The notes below the pieces were generated by a model that made no database searches, had not been told where the DNA came from, and saw only the letters and a list, made by a program, of their open reading frames with translations. A DNA stretch of 64,000 nucleotides from an uncultured Chlorobiaceae bacterium (lineage in GTDB: Bacteria > Bacteroidota > Chlorobiia > Chlorobiales > Chlorobiaceae): positions 62,001 to 126,000 of the forward strand of contig CAIRXW010000023.1 in the NCBI GenBank assembly GCA_903882665.1. Direction: 5' to 3'. This document shows, one piece after another, positions 55,046-64,000 of the stretch. Each line of letters begins with the position of its first letter. Position 1 is the first letter of the stretch. Position numbers and translations under genes: made by a program.

Positions 55046-55775
55046 TGCCGCTTTTACCCGGGAGCCCCATCTCTTTTTCCAGATTGACCTCTTTAATGGT
55101 GTAGCCTGCCGGCACCTCGAATTTTGCAGCGGGAACAGAGGCATTTTCCTCAATTTTGGCAGCCTTGATGATTATGCCTCCCATTTGGCTCTTGAGGGAA
55201 ATCTTTTTATAGAGCACACCGTAAACCCTCTGCTCTTTTTTCTCCTTATTGAGCGAGATGGAATATTTTGTACCCGTAACACCTGCAATAACTTCGGTTC
55301 CCTCTTCGCGATAGTCTAAATCCTTTTTCATCTGTTCGCCGATCTCCGCACCCATCTTCATGGCCATCTCCCTGAACTTTCTGAGGTCTGTTTTTGTCGC
55401 CACCTTGCTGGTCTCATCCTTGCCATTGACAATTTTTTCAGCTTCGTAGGAGATCATATAATCGCCATCGGTGATATCAACCTTTTTTTCATGCGATTTC
55501 ATCCCCATGATATTCGAATCCGTCACGCTCTCTCTTGCCTCACGGCGCCCGTAATCATCAAAGTAAAGGGTTGAGGCACTCTTGATCCCCATGATGACCA
55601 GTGGCTCATAGGTGACAATACCCGACTGCACATCGTAACGCCTGGGTATCGAGCTGGATGAAGATTCAGTCAAGATTCCCGGTTTTGCGGAATCTGATTT
55701 TTTTGAGCAGCCGGAAACAAGTACCAGCGCTGAAAGGAGCAATAGACCGACCGTTCTATTCATGGTTAATTTCAT
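55038..55775 (-). CDS. Hypothetical lipoprotein
   Basis: A 245-residue protein with a lipoprotein signal (MNRTVGLLLLSALVLVSGC; Cys at about residue 23) and no recognised domain. The mature part is polar and beta-rich (SGIVTYEPLVIMGIKSASTLYFDDYGRR, GTEVIAGVTGTKYSISLNKEKKEQRVYG). A start at 55763 (MNRTVG) would suit the signal peptide as well. It overlaps the HD gene by eight bases. Function unknown; probably anchored to a membrane facing the periplasm. Confidence 0.8.
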   Translation of the reverse strand: MKLTMNRTVGLLLLSALVLVSGCSKKSDSAKPGILTESSSSSIPRRYDVQSGIVTYEPLVIMGIKSASTLYFDDYGRREARESVTDSNIMGMKSHEKKVDITDGDYMISYEAEKIVNGKDETSKVATKTDLRKFREMAMKMGAEIGEQMKKDLDYREEGTEVIAGVTGTKYSISLNKEKKEQRVYGVLYKKISLKSQMGGIIIKAAKIEENASVPAAKFEVPAGYTIKEVNLEKEMGLPGKSGNE

Positions 55776-56036
55776 TGGGTTACCGTAATGTTACGAGAGC
55801 ACGTAAAGACGGTAACCTACGCATATCCTTGCGGATTATCAAATTATTACAAGGCATGGAACCCTCGCCGGGTTCGCTCATCAGCAGGGTGGCAGATTGA
55901 CTGGAGCAAGATAAAAGTTCCCGAAAAAAGGAGGTCTTGCCGGATTTATTGCTTGGATTGAAGGAATACTTTGTATTTTAAGAAATACAATTTTTTACCA
56001 ACATCTATCTCAATAAACCTCTAAATAATAAACATC

Positions 56037-56297
56037 ATGGCAAACGAACCAATCAATGATTTCTCAGTTGCGCTCAACAATCTTTTGAAAACCGTTGGCA
56101 CACTTGCCCAGCAGCAGCTTGACCTGATCAGCCTCGGAATCAAGGCAGCAGGCCAGATTATTGAGCCTCTTGTAAAGACCTCTTCTGACCTGGCAGGAAA
56201 CGCAGTCAAAATCTCTTCTGATCTTATTGGCAACGTCCTGAACACCGTCGGACAGGTTTTCCAGAACGTGACATCAGCTATTGCTCCCAAGAAGTAA
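56037..56297 (+). CDS. Chlorosome envelope protein, CsmB/CsmF family
   Basis: An 86-residue amphipathic protein with glycine/alanine-rich helices: LLKTVGTLAQQQLDLISLGIKAAGQIIEPLVKTSSDLAGNAVKI and the ending NVTSAIAPKK. Small size, the IEPL-K-T--DLAGN block and the S-x-I/V-APKK tail fit the CsmB/CsmF proteins that lie in the monolayer around the chlorosome, the light-harvesting organelle of green bacteria. Which member it is cannot be told. It is monocistronic with its own strong terminator, as expected for an abundant protein. Confidence 0.72.
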   Translation: MANEPINDFSVALNNLLKTVGTLAQQQLDLISLGIKAAGQIIEPLVKTSSDLAGNAVKISSDLIGNVLNTVGQVFQNVTSAIAPKK

Positions 56298-56314
56298 GGC
56301 ATTGTTCATGCAAC

Positions 56315-56354
56315 AAAAAAGCACCTTATGCGTCTCGCAGAGGGTGCTTTTTTG
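56315..56354. terminator. Intrinsic terminator between the chlorosome gene and the L,D-transpeptidase gene
   Basis: AAAAAAGCACC at 56315-56325 pairs with GGTGCTTTTTT at 56344-56354 around an 18-base loop. The A/T-runs on both sides let it serve the chlorosome gene (+) and the convergent transpeptidase gene (-). Confidence 0.85.
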
Positions 56355-56364
56355 TTTACAGGGT

Positions 56365-58041
56365 TTACAGGTCGCAACTCTCTGTTTTATAATGCGGCAG
56401 GGGTGTGTTGAGTACCTTTAATAGCCGGTCGTCACGATGATAGAGATCATCACGAAAGTGAAGTTCATCACCTTCATCAGTAACCGTCAGGTAAAGAATA
56501 TAGACCGGAATCCGCTTCGGCAGGAACACCACTCTTGTTTTTCCTCTCTTGATTACCGAAAGAATCTTCTCCTTGCTCCAACTGACGCTGTCCTGCAACA
56601 CCAGAGCGGCAAGATCCACAGGGTTTTGAACCCTGACACACCCCGAACTGAAGTTTCTGGTGCTTGCTGCAAAAAGCTCCTTGTGTGGGGTATCGTGCAG
56701 ATAGACAATATAGGGGTTCGGAAGCATGAACTTGACTCTCCCCAATGAACCATGATCTCCGGAACTCTGCTGAAGGCGGTAGGGAAAGTTCCCGGCAGAA
56801 TACTCTGACCAGTTGACCGATGCAGGATCGACGACACGGCCGTTCGAGGCAATAATCTTCAGATTTTTATTAGCAAGATACGAACTGCTTTTGCGAAGAG
56901 CAGGAAGTGCATCTTTGGCAAGAATGGTTGGCGGAATGACCCACTGGGGATTGAGGATAACGTACTGCATGTCAGCCTTGAAAAGCGGTGTTTCACGGCC
57001 AGGTTTCCCGACAATAACCCGCGTACCCCACCTGAGGCGGCCATTTTCGACATAACGCAGGGTAAAGTCAGCAACATTCACCAAAATACAGTCAGGTTCG
57101 AGGTCACCTAAAAACCATCGGTACCGTTCAAGGTTAAGGCGAATCTCATCAATACGACGGGCAACAGGGATATTCATGAGACGGAGGGTAGCCGACCCAA
57201 CCACACCATCAGCCTCCATACCGTTCCGCTTCTGAAAGCGCTTGACGGCGTCCACCATCTCTCCGCTGTAGACTGTTGAAGTATCCGCATTCAGAACAGA
57301 GAGATCGCCCGACACTTTGAGTCGCTGGCGCAGCATGGTGACGCGACTCTGACGTGCACCCTCCTGCAGCTTCGGCCCTTCAGCCAGAATTGGCCAGCCG
57401 CCTTCACGTGCAATGGTGCGATAGCGAGCAAGCCCTTTTCTGAGCTGTTCATAAGCAGGTTGCTGCAATCGCATCTCTTTCACGGCGGCAGCAATCTGCT
57501 GAGTTGCAATGGCACTATGGAGTCTGGAGTCAAGAGCGCTGCGACTCCTCTCATGACGCAACTCCCAGTGCGTATCAAGAGTTGCGGGATCAACTTTTCC
57601 GTAATGAAGATGAGTGGCAAGGGCAAAAAAAGATTCGGTCAGGAGAAGGTCTGAACAGGCTGTCTGCTGAGGAGTTACGGGCGGTTTGCTGTAAAAGCTC
57701 CTGATCTCCCGGATGTGATAGTCTGCTGGATCAAGACCGTCATCAGCCGCACCCTCAATCGCACTCATCAGTTCGGCAATCATCTTCCGCGTTGTCCATA
57801 CAGGCTGAAACCCCCTTGCTGCGTAAAAGCGCTCAAGCTTGCCATTGAAAAGGGCTCTTGCACTGCCTCCTTCGGGGCTCTTTTGCCGAACCAGCCAGTC
57901 AAAACGATCGTGAATCGTCCGGGCGATGCCCGCTGATGGCGCACTCTGTGGCTGAAGCTGTTCCGGTTGACTGACCGCTGGTTTTACCTGGACGGATTGC
58001 GGCGGGCTGAAGGCAAGCCAGAGCAGAAGAATACCAATCAT
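56365..58041 (-). CDS. YcbB-type L,D-transpeptidase
   Basis: A 558-residue periplasmic enzyme that makes 3-3 cross-links in peptidoglycan. It has an N-terminal signal/anchor (MIGILLLWLAFSPPQSVQV), a substrate/capping region (YAARGFQPVWTTRKMIAELMSAI...ADYHI), a peptidoglycan-binding domain (VDAVKRFQKRNGMEADGVVGSATLRLMN), and a C-terminal YkuD catalytic domain with YLHDTPHKELFAA...SSGCVRVQNP, where Cys is the nucleophile. The gene lies 15 bases after a second, unrelated L,D-transpeptidase-like gene on the same strand. Confidence 0.92.
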   Translation of the reverse strand: MIGILLLWLAFSPPQSVQVKPAVSQPEQLQPQSAPSAGIARTIHDRFDWLVRQKSPEGGSARALFNGKLERFYAARGFQPVWTTRKMIAELMSAIEGAADDGLDPADYHIREIRSFYSKPPVTPQQTACSDLLLTESFFALATHLHYGKVDPATLDTHWELRHERSRSALDSRLHSAIATQQIAAAVKEMRLQQPAYEQLRKGLARYRTIAREGGWPILAEGPKLQEGARQSRVTMLRQRLKVSGDLSVLNADTSTVYSGEMVDAVKRFQKRNGMEADGVVGSATLRLMNIPVARRIDEIRLNLERYRWFLGDLEPDCILVNVADFTLRYVENGRLRWGTRVIVGKPGRETPLFKADMQYVILNPQWVIPPTILAKDALPALRKSSSYLANKNLKIIASNGRVVDPASVNWSEYSAGNFPYRLQQSSGDHGSLGRVKFMLPNPYIVYLHDTPHKELFAASTRNFSSGCVRVQNPVDLAALVLQDSVSWSKEKILSVIKRGKTRVVFLPKRIPVYILYLTVTDEGDELHFRDDLYHRDDRLLKVLNTPLPHYKTESCDL

Positions 58042-58056
58042 AGGTCACCCCATAAG

Positions 58057-58794
58057 TTATGAAAACTGGTCAGAAACAGGCTGCCGCCGGGCAAGATCAG
58101 GAGCAATAAAAGTGGACTTGGCCGCGTAATCTCTTCCATCGTGGTAAATAAAGAGGCAACTGCCCCCTTTGATAAGATCAATAACCTTCTGAAAGCAGTC
58201 AAAAGATATAGCCGGACACCCCTCACTTCTGCCAAGACGCCCGTTCCTTCTGATAAAATCGTAGGAGACATAATCCGCACCATGAATAACAATGCTTCTT
58301 GATTCGGCGTTGTCGTTAATACCCCTCTCCATACCCTGAAGCCTGAGTGAATAACCATTTTTGCCATCGTAGGTGTCACCTGTTGTAAAAAAGCCAAGAC
58401 TGCTCTGACGGGACCCCGGAATATTGGAAAAACTCTCGGCAAAATTATCGCCGCTGCCCCTGCCGTGCGCAACAAGCGCTGAATAAAGCAACTGGCCGCG
58501 GTTAACGTCAATAACAAACATGCGTTCATCTACTGAAGGCCTGTTGAAATCAATAACCGTCAAAATACCATCACGGCTTACCTTGCCCTGCTCTTTGAGG
58601 GAGCGATACCCCTCAAGCGCCATAGCGAGAACTCTGGAACTTATCCTGCCACTGAGTTCAGGAAATTTTGAAAATACAGAACTATTATTTTTAAAAGGGT
58701 TTATGTCAAAAGAAAGCGACTGCCCTTGTACCGGAAACGCCAACATAATCAACACAACAAATACCGTCATCAATCGAATCATAAGCAACTGCAT
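58057..58794 (-). CDS. Murein L,D-transpeptidase catalytic-domain (YkuD_2) protein
   Basis: About 245 residues from the ATG at 58794 (MQLLMIRLMTVFVVLIMLAFPVQG, a signal peptide). The rest is the L,D-transpeptidase catalytic-domain family PF13645: DERMFVIDVNRGQLLYSALVAHG, SSLGFFTTGDTYDGKNGYSLRLQGMERGIN, SIVIHGADYV and the active-site GRLGRSEGCPAIS with Cys. It probably modifies peptidoglycan in the periplasm. It is the first of two transpeptidase genes in tandem. A start at 58782 is also possible. Confidence 0.88.
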   Translation of the reverse strand: MQLLMIRLMTVFVVLIMLAFPVQGQSLSFDINPFKNNSSVFSKFPELSGRISSRVLAMALEGYRSLKEQGKVSRDGILTVIDFNRPSVDERMFVIDVNRGQLLYSALVAHGRGSGDNFAESFSNIPGSRQSSLGFFTTGDTYDGKNGYSLRLQGMERGINDNAESRSIVIHGADYVSYDFIRRNGRLGRSEGCPAISFDCFQKVIDLIKGGSCLFIYHDGRDYAAKSTFIAPDLARRQPVSDQFS

Positions 58795-59132
58795 ACAAAG
58801 TTCAACCGGCTCATATACTGAAAGTTCAACCGGCAAATACAAGCGTGTGCCCCACAGGCATAAAAACACACTGACCACTCCATCCCATGAAGAAGAATGG
58901 CGATGCTATCAAGGCCAAGAAAGATAATTTTTTTTTCGGAATGGTCAAATCGGCTGATTTTCTGCCGGAGCTTAAGCCCCTCCTGAAAAGGGCTCCGAAG
59001 AGCGCTGAAACTGCACCCGAGCATCTGCGATTTTGCGGAAAAGCCTGATGTGGAAAAGATGCTGGGGCCAATTCAGCAAGAACGTTGCAAGCGCTTCCCG
59101 AACTATTTTTGCCCGCAACTCTTCTGCCCGAA
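58795..59132. other. Intergenic stretch without a recognised gene
   Basis: A 338-base stretch between the SIMPL gene and the YkuD_2 gene. GTTCAACCGGC occurs twice, at about 58799 and 58824, just upstream of the YkuD_2 start. Frames across the region lack family features and ribosome binding sites. Confidence 0.5.
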
Positions 59133-59870
59133 CTACCTGACAGCAGGCGAAGCGACAAAGCGCCAGCGTGAAGTGACTGTGACCACAATATCCTGCTCGG
59201 AAGGTGCGATTTCAGTAGGCGCAGGAGCCGACTTCAATGCCATCATCTCCATGGCTGGCCTGCCGCTGTACTGTGGCTGACTGACGCCTACTTCAATCAA
59301 CTGGCCAAGACGCCCCCCTGCAGCCTGAGCCATGATTGAGCCATCCCTTCGGGCATTGCCAACCGCAACGGCAAGCGCCTGCTGACGAAGCTCCTCATAA
59401 CGGCTCGATGAAAACGTAATGCTCTGCACCTCATCAGCCCCGGCCTGGACGGCGGCATCAATGGCCCGGCCAATTAACCCCAGCGTGCGCACCTTCACCA
59501 TGATGGCTTGACGTGCAGTGTAGCCTTTCAGCAAGCTCTTCCCCAGCGACTGATCCCACTCCCAGTTGGGGGAGAGAGTATAGCTTGACGTCGGCGCATC
59601 TTCAAGAGGAACCGCCGCCGTCCGGAGTGCAGCCTGTACACGGTGATACTTCCCGGCGGTCTCGGCAGCAGCCTTATCCGCACTTTTTGCATTTGATTGC
59701 AGCACAACGCCGAACTCCGCCATATCAGGCATTACTGACACCTTCCCTGCGGCCGAAACCACAACCTGACTCTCTTCAGCACGCACCGTCAGAGAGAACC
59801 CAACCACTCCGGCAAGCAACCAAAGAGTGCAAAAAATCAGCTTCGTCTTCATTACGACCTTTTTCATCAA
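59133..59870 (-). CDS. SIMPL (DUF541) domain periplasmic protein
   Basis: A 245-residue secreted protein with signal peptide (MKTKLIFCTLWLLAGVVGFSLTVRA; start at 59852 equally likely) and a SIMPL/DUF541 domain: VVVSAAGKVSVMPDMAEFGVVLQS, GYTARQAIMVKVRTLGLIGRAIDAAVQAGADEVQSITF, ARRDGSIMAQAAGGRLGQLIEV. This family (BP26/OMP28-like) forms periplasmic oligomers of unclear function. It is followed by 54 bases to a separate membrane-protein gene upstream. Confidence 0.9.
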   Translation of the reverse strand: MMKKVVMKTKLIFCTLWLLAGVVGFSLTVRAEESQVVVSAAGKVSVMPDMAEFGVVLQSNAKSADKAAAETAGKYHRVQAALRTAAVPLEDAPTSSYTLSPNWEWDQSLGKSLLKGYTARQAIMVKVRTLGLIGRAIDAAVQAGADEVQSITFSSSRYEELRQQALAVAVGNARRDGSIMAQAAGGRLGQLIEVGVSQPQYSGRPAMEMMALKSAPAPTEIAPSEQDIVVTVTSRWRFVASPAVR

Positions 59871-59923
59871 CCCATTACCATTAAGAACATTATCCGGCGC
59901 ACGCCAACCGAAAAGTTATGGCA

Positions 59924-60439
59924 TTAATTCTTGTACAATTCTTTCAGTTGGAACAAAATGTACCAGCCAATAATTGCTCCGATTATTCCACCGATAATAC
60001 CACTGAAAGAAATAATAGTTCCAATCAAACTGACAATGCTTGCATAAAAAAGCAATCTCCAGGCACCTGCGGTGCGTTTGAATAATCCCGGAACGGCCAC
60101 AACTTCCATGATAACCGTGATAACCGAAACGGCAAGCCCGACAATTGCACCAAACCCCCATGAAAATCCGTACCCATAACCTCCCATCATCGCAAATGGA
60201 GAAAGAATGGCGGTAAGCCCCAAAGCCGCGAAAATAATCGGCAACGCCATAACAGCTAATACAATAATCAGATATGGAGACACATTAGCAATAAACTCCT
60301 TGACTTCTTGCGGCAGGGCAAATGGCGCTTTTTGCACCATGTACTCATCAAGGATTGCCTCGAACTGGGACAAAACTCCCTTCACATCTGACTTGGCCTG
60401 AGTTTTTTGCCCTGAACCGTTGTTTTCATTTTCTGACAT
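59924..60439 (-). CDS. Multi-pass membrane protein of unknown function
   Basis: A 171-residue protein with a polar N-terminal ~50 residues (KSDVKGVLSQFEAILDEYMVQK) and three to four hydrophobic segments (about 52-75, 82-115, 127-145 and 145-165), rich in Gly and Ile (SGIIGGIIGAIIGWYI). No family recognised with certainty; the arrangement recalls small Yip1/DUF-type integral membrane proteins. It lies in a run of leftward envelope genes. Confidence 0.75.
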   Translation of the reverse strand: MSENENNGSGQKTQAKSDVKGVLSQFEAILDEYMVQKAPFALPQEVKEFIANVSPYLIIVLAVMALPIIFAALGLTAILSPFAMMGGYGYGFSWGFGAIVGLAVSVITVIMEVVAVPGLFKRTAGAWRLLFYASIVSLIGTIISFSGIIGGIIGAIIGWYILFQLKELYKN

Positions 60440-60523
60440 AATTGTATGGTTTAATAGTTAAATCAAGATACTGAAAATAGATAAAATTGCTTTTTCCTTT
60501 TGCGGTGATGAGCCATCATCACT

Positions 60524-61180
60524 CTACCACTCGGTCGAGTACAACCCGATGATCTCCCTGTAGGCAATTGCTGTCGCACAGGCCGTAACGGGAATGGTGA
60601 CCAAAAGACCGGCACCAAAGACAAGAGCCCCAAGAAGGTTGATAAAAAAAAGGACAAAAGAAAAGCCAAAAAAGGCAAACCAGTTTTTGGTAACGATTTT
60701 GCGGCTTGTCTCCAGTGCCTGCCAGAACTCCATGCGGTAATCAATAATAAGGAAGGTGGTAAACATGTAGGAGACCGCAAGGTAGATGCCTGGAATGATG
60801 AGCAGTGCAAAACCGATGCTGACCAGAAAACCACCGGCAAGACTGGCAAGAAAAAGAGGAAGAAAATAGTTAAACCCCTTGAAATAATCGGCGAACTCAA
60901 ACTGCTGCCCACTCAACAGCCTGAAAGCCGCAATACCATATCCGGCAGAGAGCGATGCAATAACCGCAGAAAAAATAAACGAGCCTGCAAAAGCAATTTT
61001 TGAGCCTGCGACTGATGCCACGAAAATAATAAGCGTAAAACCAACAAACTCCCCAACGTGCTCCTTGAACATCTCATACCCTTGCTTTATATACTCCTGT
61101 ACATTGAGGGTGCAGGGTGAATTGAGCTGGCGCTCAAAAACTTGCGGATCGACTTTTACGCCAAAATCAAAGGCCGCCAT
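60524..61180 (-). CDS. Multi-pass membrane protein (DUF975/GPDPase-membrane-domain-like)
   Basis: About 218 residues from the Met at 61180 (MAAFDFGVKVD); 61222 is a possible longer start. Five to six hydrophobic segments are present. The sequence LIIPGIYLAVSYMFTTFLIIDYRMEFWQALETSRKIVTKNWFAFFGF resembles the membrane domain found in DUF975 and glycerophosphodiesterase membrane-domain proteins. Function unknown. It is 84 bases upstream of the preceding membrane-protein gene. Confidence 0.75.
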   Translation of the reverse strand: MAAFDFGVKVDPQVFERQLNSPCTLNVQEYIKQGYEMFKEHVGEFVGFTLIIFVASVAGSKIAFAGSFIFSAVIASLSAGYGIAAFRLLSGQQFEFADYFKGFNYFLPLFLASLAGGFLVSIGFALLIIPGIYLAVSYMFTTFLIIDYRMEFWQALETSRKIVTKNWFAFFGFSFVLFFINLLGALVFGAGLLVTIPVTACATAIAYREIIGLYSTEW

Positions 61181-61411
61181 AATATCTATCTCCAGGATTA
61201 AACGTTTTGTCGCAAGCAACAACCGTCCACAGAAAGAAAAGAAATATCGCTGAATGCAAAAGACAAGCTGGCCAACAGAACCCTGCGCAACTTGCTCAAA
61301 TTACACTATCAAGTTACAAAAGAGATGTATATGCACCAACCAAAATCACAAGATCCAAAGAAAAAAACGCCATAGCAGCACTGCCTGCAATCCCCACCAG
61401 TATATTTTGCG

Positions 61412-62107
61412 CTACGAGACAGTGTCCGTCGCCTGCATTTGTACAACCGGAGATCTGACACAAAAGCTGTCGGGGAAAAAGCTCTGGCTTTTGAATTTGC
61501 ATAAAAATGCAGCCACTGTTTTGTCGCGCCGCTGTACAACCACCGCTCCGTCCTGCCATATTCCGTTTTCCTGATGCCAGCGGCTCTGGGGCGGATCTCC
61601 CTGATTCTGGTGAATATTGTGCACGCCACTACCCCTTCTGAAAGGCTCTCCGAACACAAAGAGCTTCCTTGAATGGACAAGAAGAGGCTCGAGATCGCGG
61701 AATGCGACTGGCCCTGTGCCGTACTTCCATACAGCATGCAGTGCCCTGTCCGCAATGATACCGGGGCTTGAAAATAGAGGAGATGCTTCCATGCACTCTC
61801 CGGTGGGCTGAAGCTCAGGACTGCGATAGTAATCAAGGGCACCCGAACCGGGTTCTGATACAAGCGGGTGCCACCCTTCACGAAAATGAAGCAGCGACTG
61901 CAAGGCATCAGGATCCAGTTCAACCACACGCCAATGCATTCCATCGGCATCTTTCTTGCTGTCAAGGTCTACCGGACAGCGAAAGACTCTTGCCCCTGCC
62001 CGCACCTTGATATTGCAGTGGTAGTACTCAGTGTCGCTGAAAAACCGATCGCAGTAATAGTTGTGCAAGGTACCGACCAGAACACCATAACCGTCGTCAA
62101 GTGGCAT
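61412..62107 (-). CDS. DUF2278 (YukJ-like) protein
   Basis: A 231-residue cytosolic-looking protein. Features are the opening GYGVLVGTLHNYYCD, then HYHCNIKV-type strand (EYYHCNIKVRAGA), SGALDYYRSPEL, LFVFGEPFRRGSGVHNIHQNQGDP and NGIWQDGAVVVQ, which are the conserved blocks of the DUF2278/YukJ family. Its function is unknown. It stands alone, divergent from pgl. Confidence 0.85.
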   Translation of the reverse strand: MPLDDGYGVLVGTLHNYYCDRFFSDTEYYHCNIKVRAGARVFRCPVDLDSKKDADGMHWRVVELDPDALQSLLHFREGWHPLVSEPGSGALDYYRSPELQPTGECMEASPLFSSPGIIADRALHAVWKYGTGPVAFRDLEPLLVHSRKLFVFGEPFRRGSGVHNIHQNQGDPPQSRWHQENGIWQDGAVVVQRRDKTVAAFLCKFKSQSFFPDSFCVRSPVVQMQATDTVS

Positions 62108-62296
62108 AAAAAAGCTCTTTGCACTGGTGAAGCCTGCCTGTCGGAAAAGGAGAGTGCAAGTTACGCAACAGCTCTGCTGAAGCCAAGCATAATTCCGCAG
62201 GAAGGAACCTTTCCTCTATTTCCTGCGGTTTATAGAGAACAAATCGGGCAAATCTCTTTCCTTGACCATTGTTCTTGTGATCATTGAACCAACCTG

Positions 62297-63103
62297 ATGA
62301 ACCGTACAGATCGAAAATTCTTTTACAGCGGCAGAGAGAGTGAGATAACGGGACATGCCGCTGCGCTGATTATTGCCGAGGCTTATCGTGCTGTGGATGA
62401 TCACGGGCGATTTTCACTGGTACTTGCTGGCGGTAACTCTCCGAGGCTCCTCTATAATAAACTTGCACAAGGCATTCCCGCCGCGCTTTTTGAACACTAT
62501 GCCCTTGCGGTGCCCTGCCAGAACCCGGGAGACAGACAGAGCATCCATCGCCTTCCACCAAACACATGGCTTTTTCAGGGAGATGAGCGCTGTGTCCCGT
62601 TTGACCATCCTGACAGCAATTACCGGATGGTGAAGGATACATTGATACGGCACTCCGGCATTGCTGACGATCACCTTTTCAGAATGACCGCTGAAAAGAA
62701 TGATGCAGAAGAGGTTGCCAGAAGTTATGAAATGGCTATCCGCACGTTTTTCTCGGCCGAAGAAAGTTTGTCGCCGCAGGGTTATCCGCTCTTTGACCTT
62801 ATTCTGCTTGGCCTTGGCGAAGATGGCCATACCGCATCACTCTTTGCAGAAAACAGAGAGGCACTTCAAGAGCGGAAACGATGGGTGGTTGCAGTCAACG
62901 CACCACAGGCAAAGCCTCCGGGAATTCGGCTGACCCTTACCCTGCCGGTCATCAACCATGCCCGGAACGTGCTCTTTTTTACCACTGGACGCGAAAAATG
63001 CCAACTGGCAAAAAAAATCTTTCTTGAAGAGGAGATGAGCGTGCCTGCAAGCCTGGTCAAGCCGGAAAGTGGACGACTATACTGGTTTGCGGCTCAACCG
63101 TAG
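62297..63103 (+). CDS. pgl: 6-Phosphogluconolactonase
   Basis: A 268-residue lactonase (DevB/SOL type) that hydrolyses 6-phosphogluconolactone in the oxidative pentose phosphate pathway. Family segments are [55 protein letters not shown] and [19 protein letters not shown]. It converges on zwf, the enzyme of the preceding step, with a ten-base overlap of the two 3' ends. Confidence 0.93.
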   Translation: MNRTDRKFFYSGRESEITGHAAALIIAEAYRAVDDHGRFSLVLAGGNSPRLLYNKLAQGIPAALFEHYALAVPCQNPGDRQSIHRLPPNTWLFQGDERCVPFDHPDSNYRMVKDTLIRHSGIADDHLFRMTAEKNDAEEVARSYEMAIRTFFSAEESLSPQGYPLFDLILLGLGEDGHTASLFAENREALQERKRWVVAVNAPQAKPPGIRLTLTLPVINHARNVLFFTTGREKCQLAKKIFLEEEMSVPASLVKPESGRLYWFAAQP

Positions 63104-64000
63104 ATGCACTGCACCGACTCCGGACCCCATGAATGCTCCGGATAGCTTTCCGGCGCTTGCGAGCCAACCGCCTCCCTGATAGCGTCAATAATCGCCCAAG
63201 AGTATTCGACACTGTCCTGGCGGATAAAGTTCATCTGATCACCCGCCATGGCATCAAGCAACAACCGATGATAGGGAGTCACGCCGGACTCGGTAAACGA
63301 GGTCTTGTAATCGAATTTCATGAAAACGGGATCAGTAATGACCGATTCACCCGGACGTTTTGCCCCGAACTTTATGGCGATGGTCTCTTCCGGCTGGATA
63401 CGCAGAATCACCTGGTTAGCAGTATAGCTGCAACTCTCTGCAGGGCCAAAATAGTTCTGGGGAGGACATTTGAAGGTAATGACAATCTCGGTCACCGTTT
63501 CGGCCAGATTTTTTCCCGCTTTGACAAAGAAAGGCACATCCTTCCATCGCCAGTTATCGACAAAAAATTTTATTGCAGCATAGGTTTCAACCGTTGAGTT
63601 TGGCGCAACGTTTTTTTCAGAACGATATCCCTCATACTGGCCGAGAACAACCGCTCCTCCAACGCTCCGGGGAGTAACAAGGCGGATTGATCGGAGAAGC
63701 TTCGCTTTTTCGTCGCGCACCGCATCGGCTGAAAAATCGACCGGCGGCTCCATGGCAACTGATGCAAGAAGCTGCAACGCGTGATTCTGCATGATGTCGC
63801 GCAGCAAACCAGCCTCCTCATAAAAAGCTCCCCGGTCACGGATACCGAACTTTTCGGCAATGGTGATGGTAACATTGGCAATGTTCTGGCGGTTCCACAA
63901 GGGTTCAAAAATCCCGTTGGAAAAACGGAAGACCATGATGTTCTGAACCGTCTCCTTGCCGAGGTAGTGGTCGATCCGAAAAATACGCTCTTCATGGAAA
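63094..64000 (-). CDS. zwf: Glucose-6-phosphate 1-dehydrogenase (5' end cut by window)
   Basis: About 300 C-terminal residues of glucose-6-phosphate dehydrogenase; the N-terminus with the NADP-binding fold lies beyond the right edge. The reading frame stays open to position 64000 and contains the catalytic motif [19 protein letters not shown], then [42 protein letters not shown]-type substrate region ([14 protein letters not shown]) and [14 protein letters not shown]. It makes NADPH and 6-phosphogluconolactone, the substrate of the convergent pgl product. Confidence 0.95.
   Translation of the reverse strand, partial: FHEERIFRIDHYLGKETVQNIMVFRFSNGIFEPLWNRQNIANVTITIAEKFGIRDRGAFYEEAGLLRDIMQNHALQLLASVAMEPPVDFSADAVRDEKAKLLRSIRLVTPRSVGGAVVLGQYEGYRSEKNVAPNSTVETYAAIKFFVDNWRWKDVPFFVKAGKNLAETVTEIVITFKCPPQNYFGPAESCSYTANQVILRIQPEETIAIKFGAKRPGESVITDPVFMKFDYKTSFTESGVTPYHRLLLDAMAGDQMNFIRQDSVEYSWAIIDAIREAVGSQAPESYPEHSWGPESVQCIYG

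Noticed and set aside
58826-59188. 120-codon frame upstream of the YkuD_2 gene
   Set aside because: Low-complexity composition, no start signal, overlaps the end of the SIMPL gene in another frame.

Overview
The window is a chromosomal segment from a green sulfur bacterium (Chlorobiaceae), probably a Chlorobium or Pelodictyon type. The evidence is a chlorophyllide a reductase subunit (bchY), a small chlorosome envelope protein of the CsmB/CsmF type, an o-succinylbenzoate menaquinone pathway and a hexameric-type citrate synthase. Genus and species are inference; no rRNA is present.

Layout. 1-13.8 kb is housekeeping: aldehyde dehydrogenase (cut by the left edge), rsgA, recG, rpmE-frr, bchY overlapping an HU-SPOR membrane protein, xseA, a kdsB/DUF167/gatC cluster, gltA, tRNA-Asp, an OmpA-family protein, a NYN-domain protein and a metallochaperone-like protein. 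From 13.9 to 17.7 kb a TPR lipoprotein, menF and menD overlap as one operon. The rest of that pathway (menH-menB-menC-menE) resumes at 28.7-32.9 kb. The 11 kb between holds accessory genes with a conflict/defence character: a FISUMP protein, an N6-adenine methyltransferase without a visible nuclease partner, a DUF4062-NACHT-FGE protein, a DUF4160/DUF2442 pair, a winged-helix regulator translationally coupled to a giant KGGVGR-ATPase/Mrr-nuclease/NACHT protein, and a broken nitrilase-domain gene at the right edge. The FGE C-terminus of the NACHT protein has the codon pattern of a diversity-generating-retroelement (DGR) variable region, but no reverse transcriptase or template repeat is seen here.

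32.9-39.9 kb returns to core genes: a membrane protein, dapB, parB-parA, a 3-methyladenine glycosylase, mgtE, and an ETF-quinone-oxidoreductase-like flavoprotein interrupted by a hexanucleotide microsatellite that encodes a Gly-Leu tract. 39.9-48.7 kb is a second accessory zone: a Fic protein, gene remnants, two SDR proteins (one like plant chlorophyll b reductase NYC1/NOL but lacking the catalytic Tyr), a lone cas6, a three-repeat CRISPR array, an intact and a truncated csx3, an orphan MNT nucleotidyltransferase, a second decayed cas6 end, an amidohydrolase and an AbrB/PemK toxin-antitoxin pair. This looks like a decayed, internally duplicated type III-like CRISPR locus.

48.7-64 kb is again mostly core: mnmA, a carboxylesterase, metH, an HD hydrolase, a lipoprotein, the chlorosome protein, two L,D-transpeptidases in tandem, a SIMPL protein, two membrane proteins, a DUF2278 protein, then convergent pgl and zwf (cut by the right edge).

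The strongest leads are the NACHT protein with a DGR-like hypervariable end and the shrunken Cas6/CRISPR/Csx3 locus with traces of segmental duplication.
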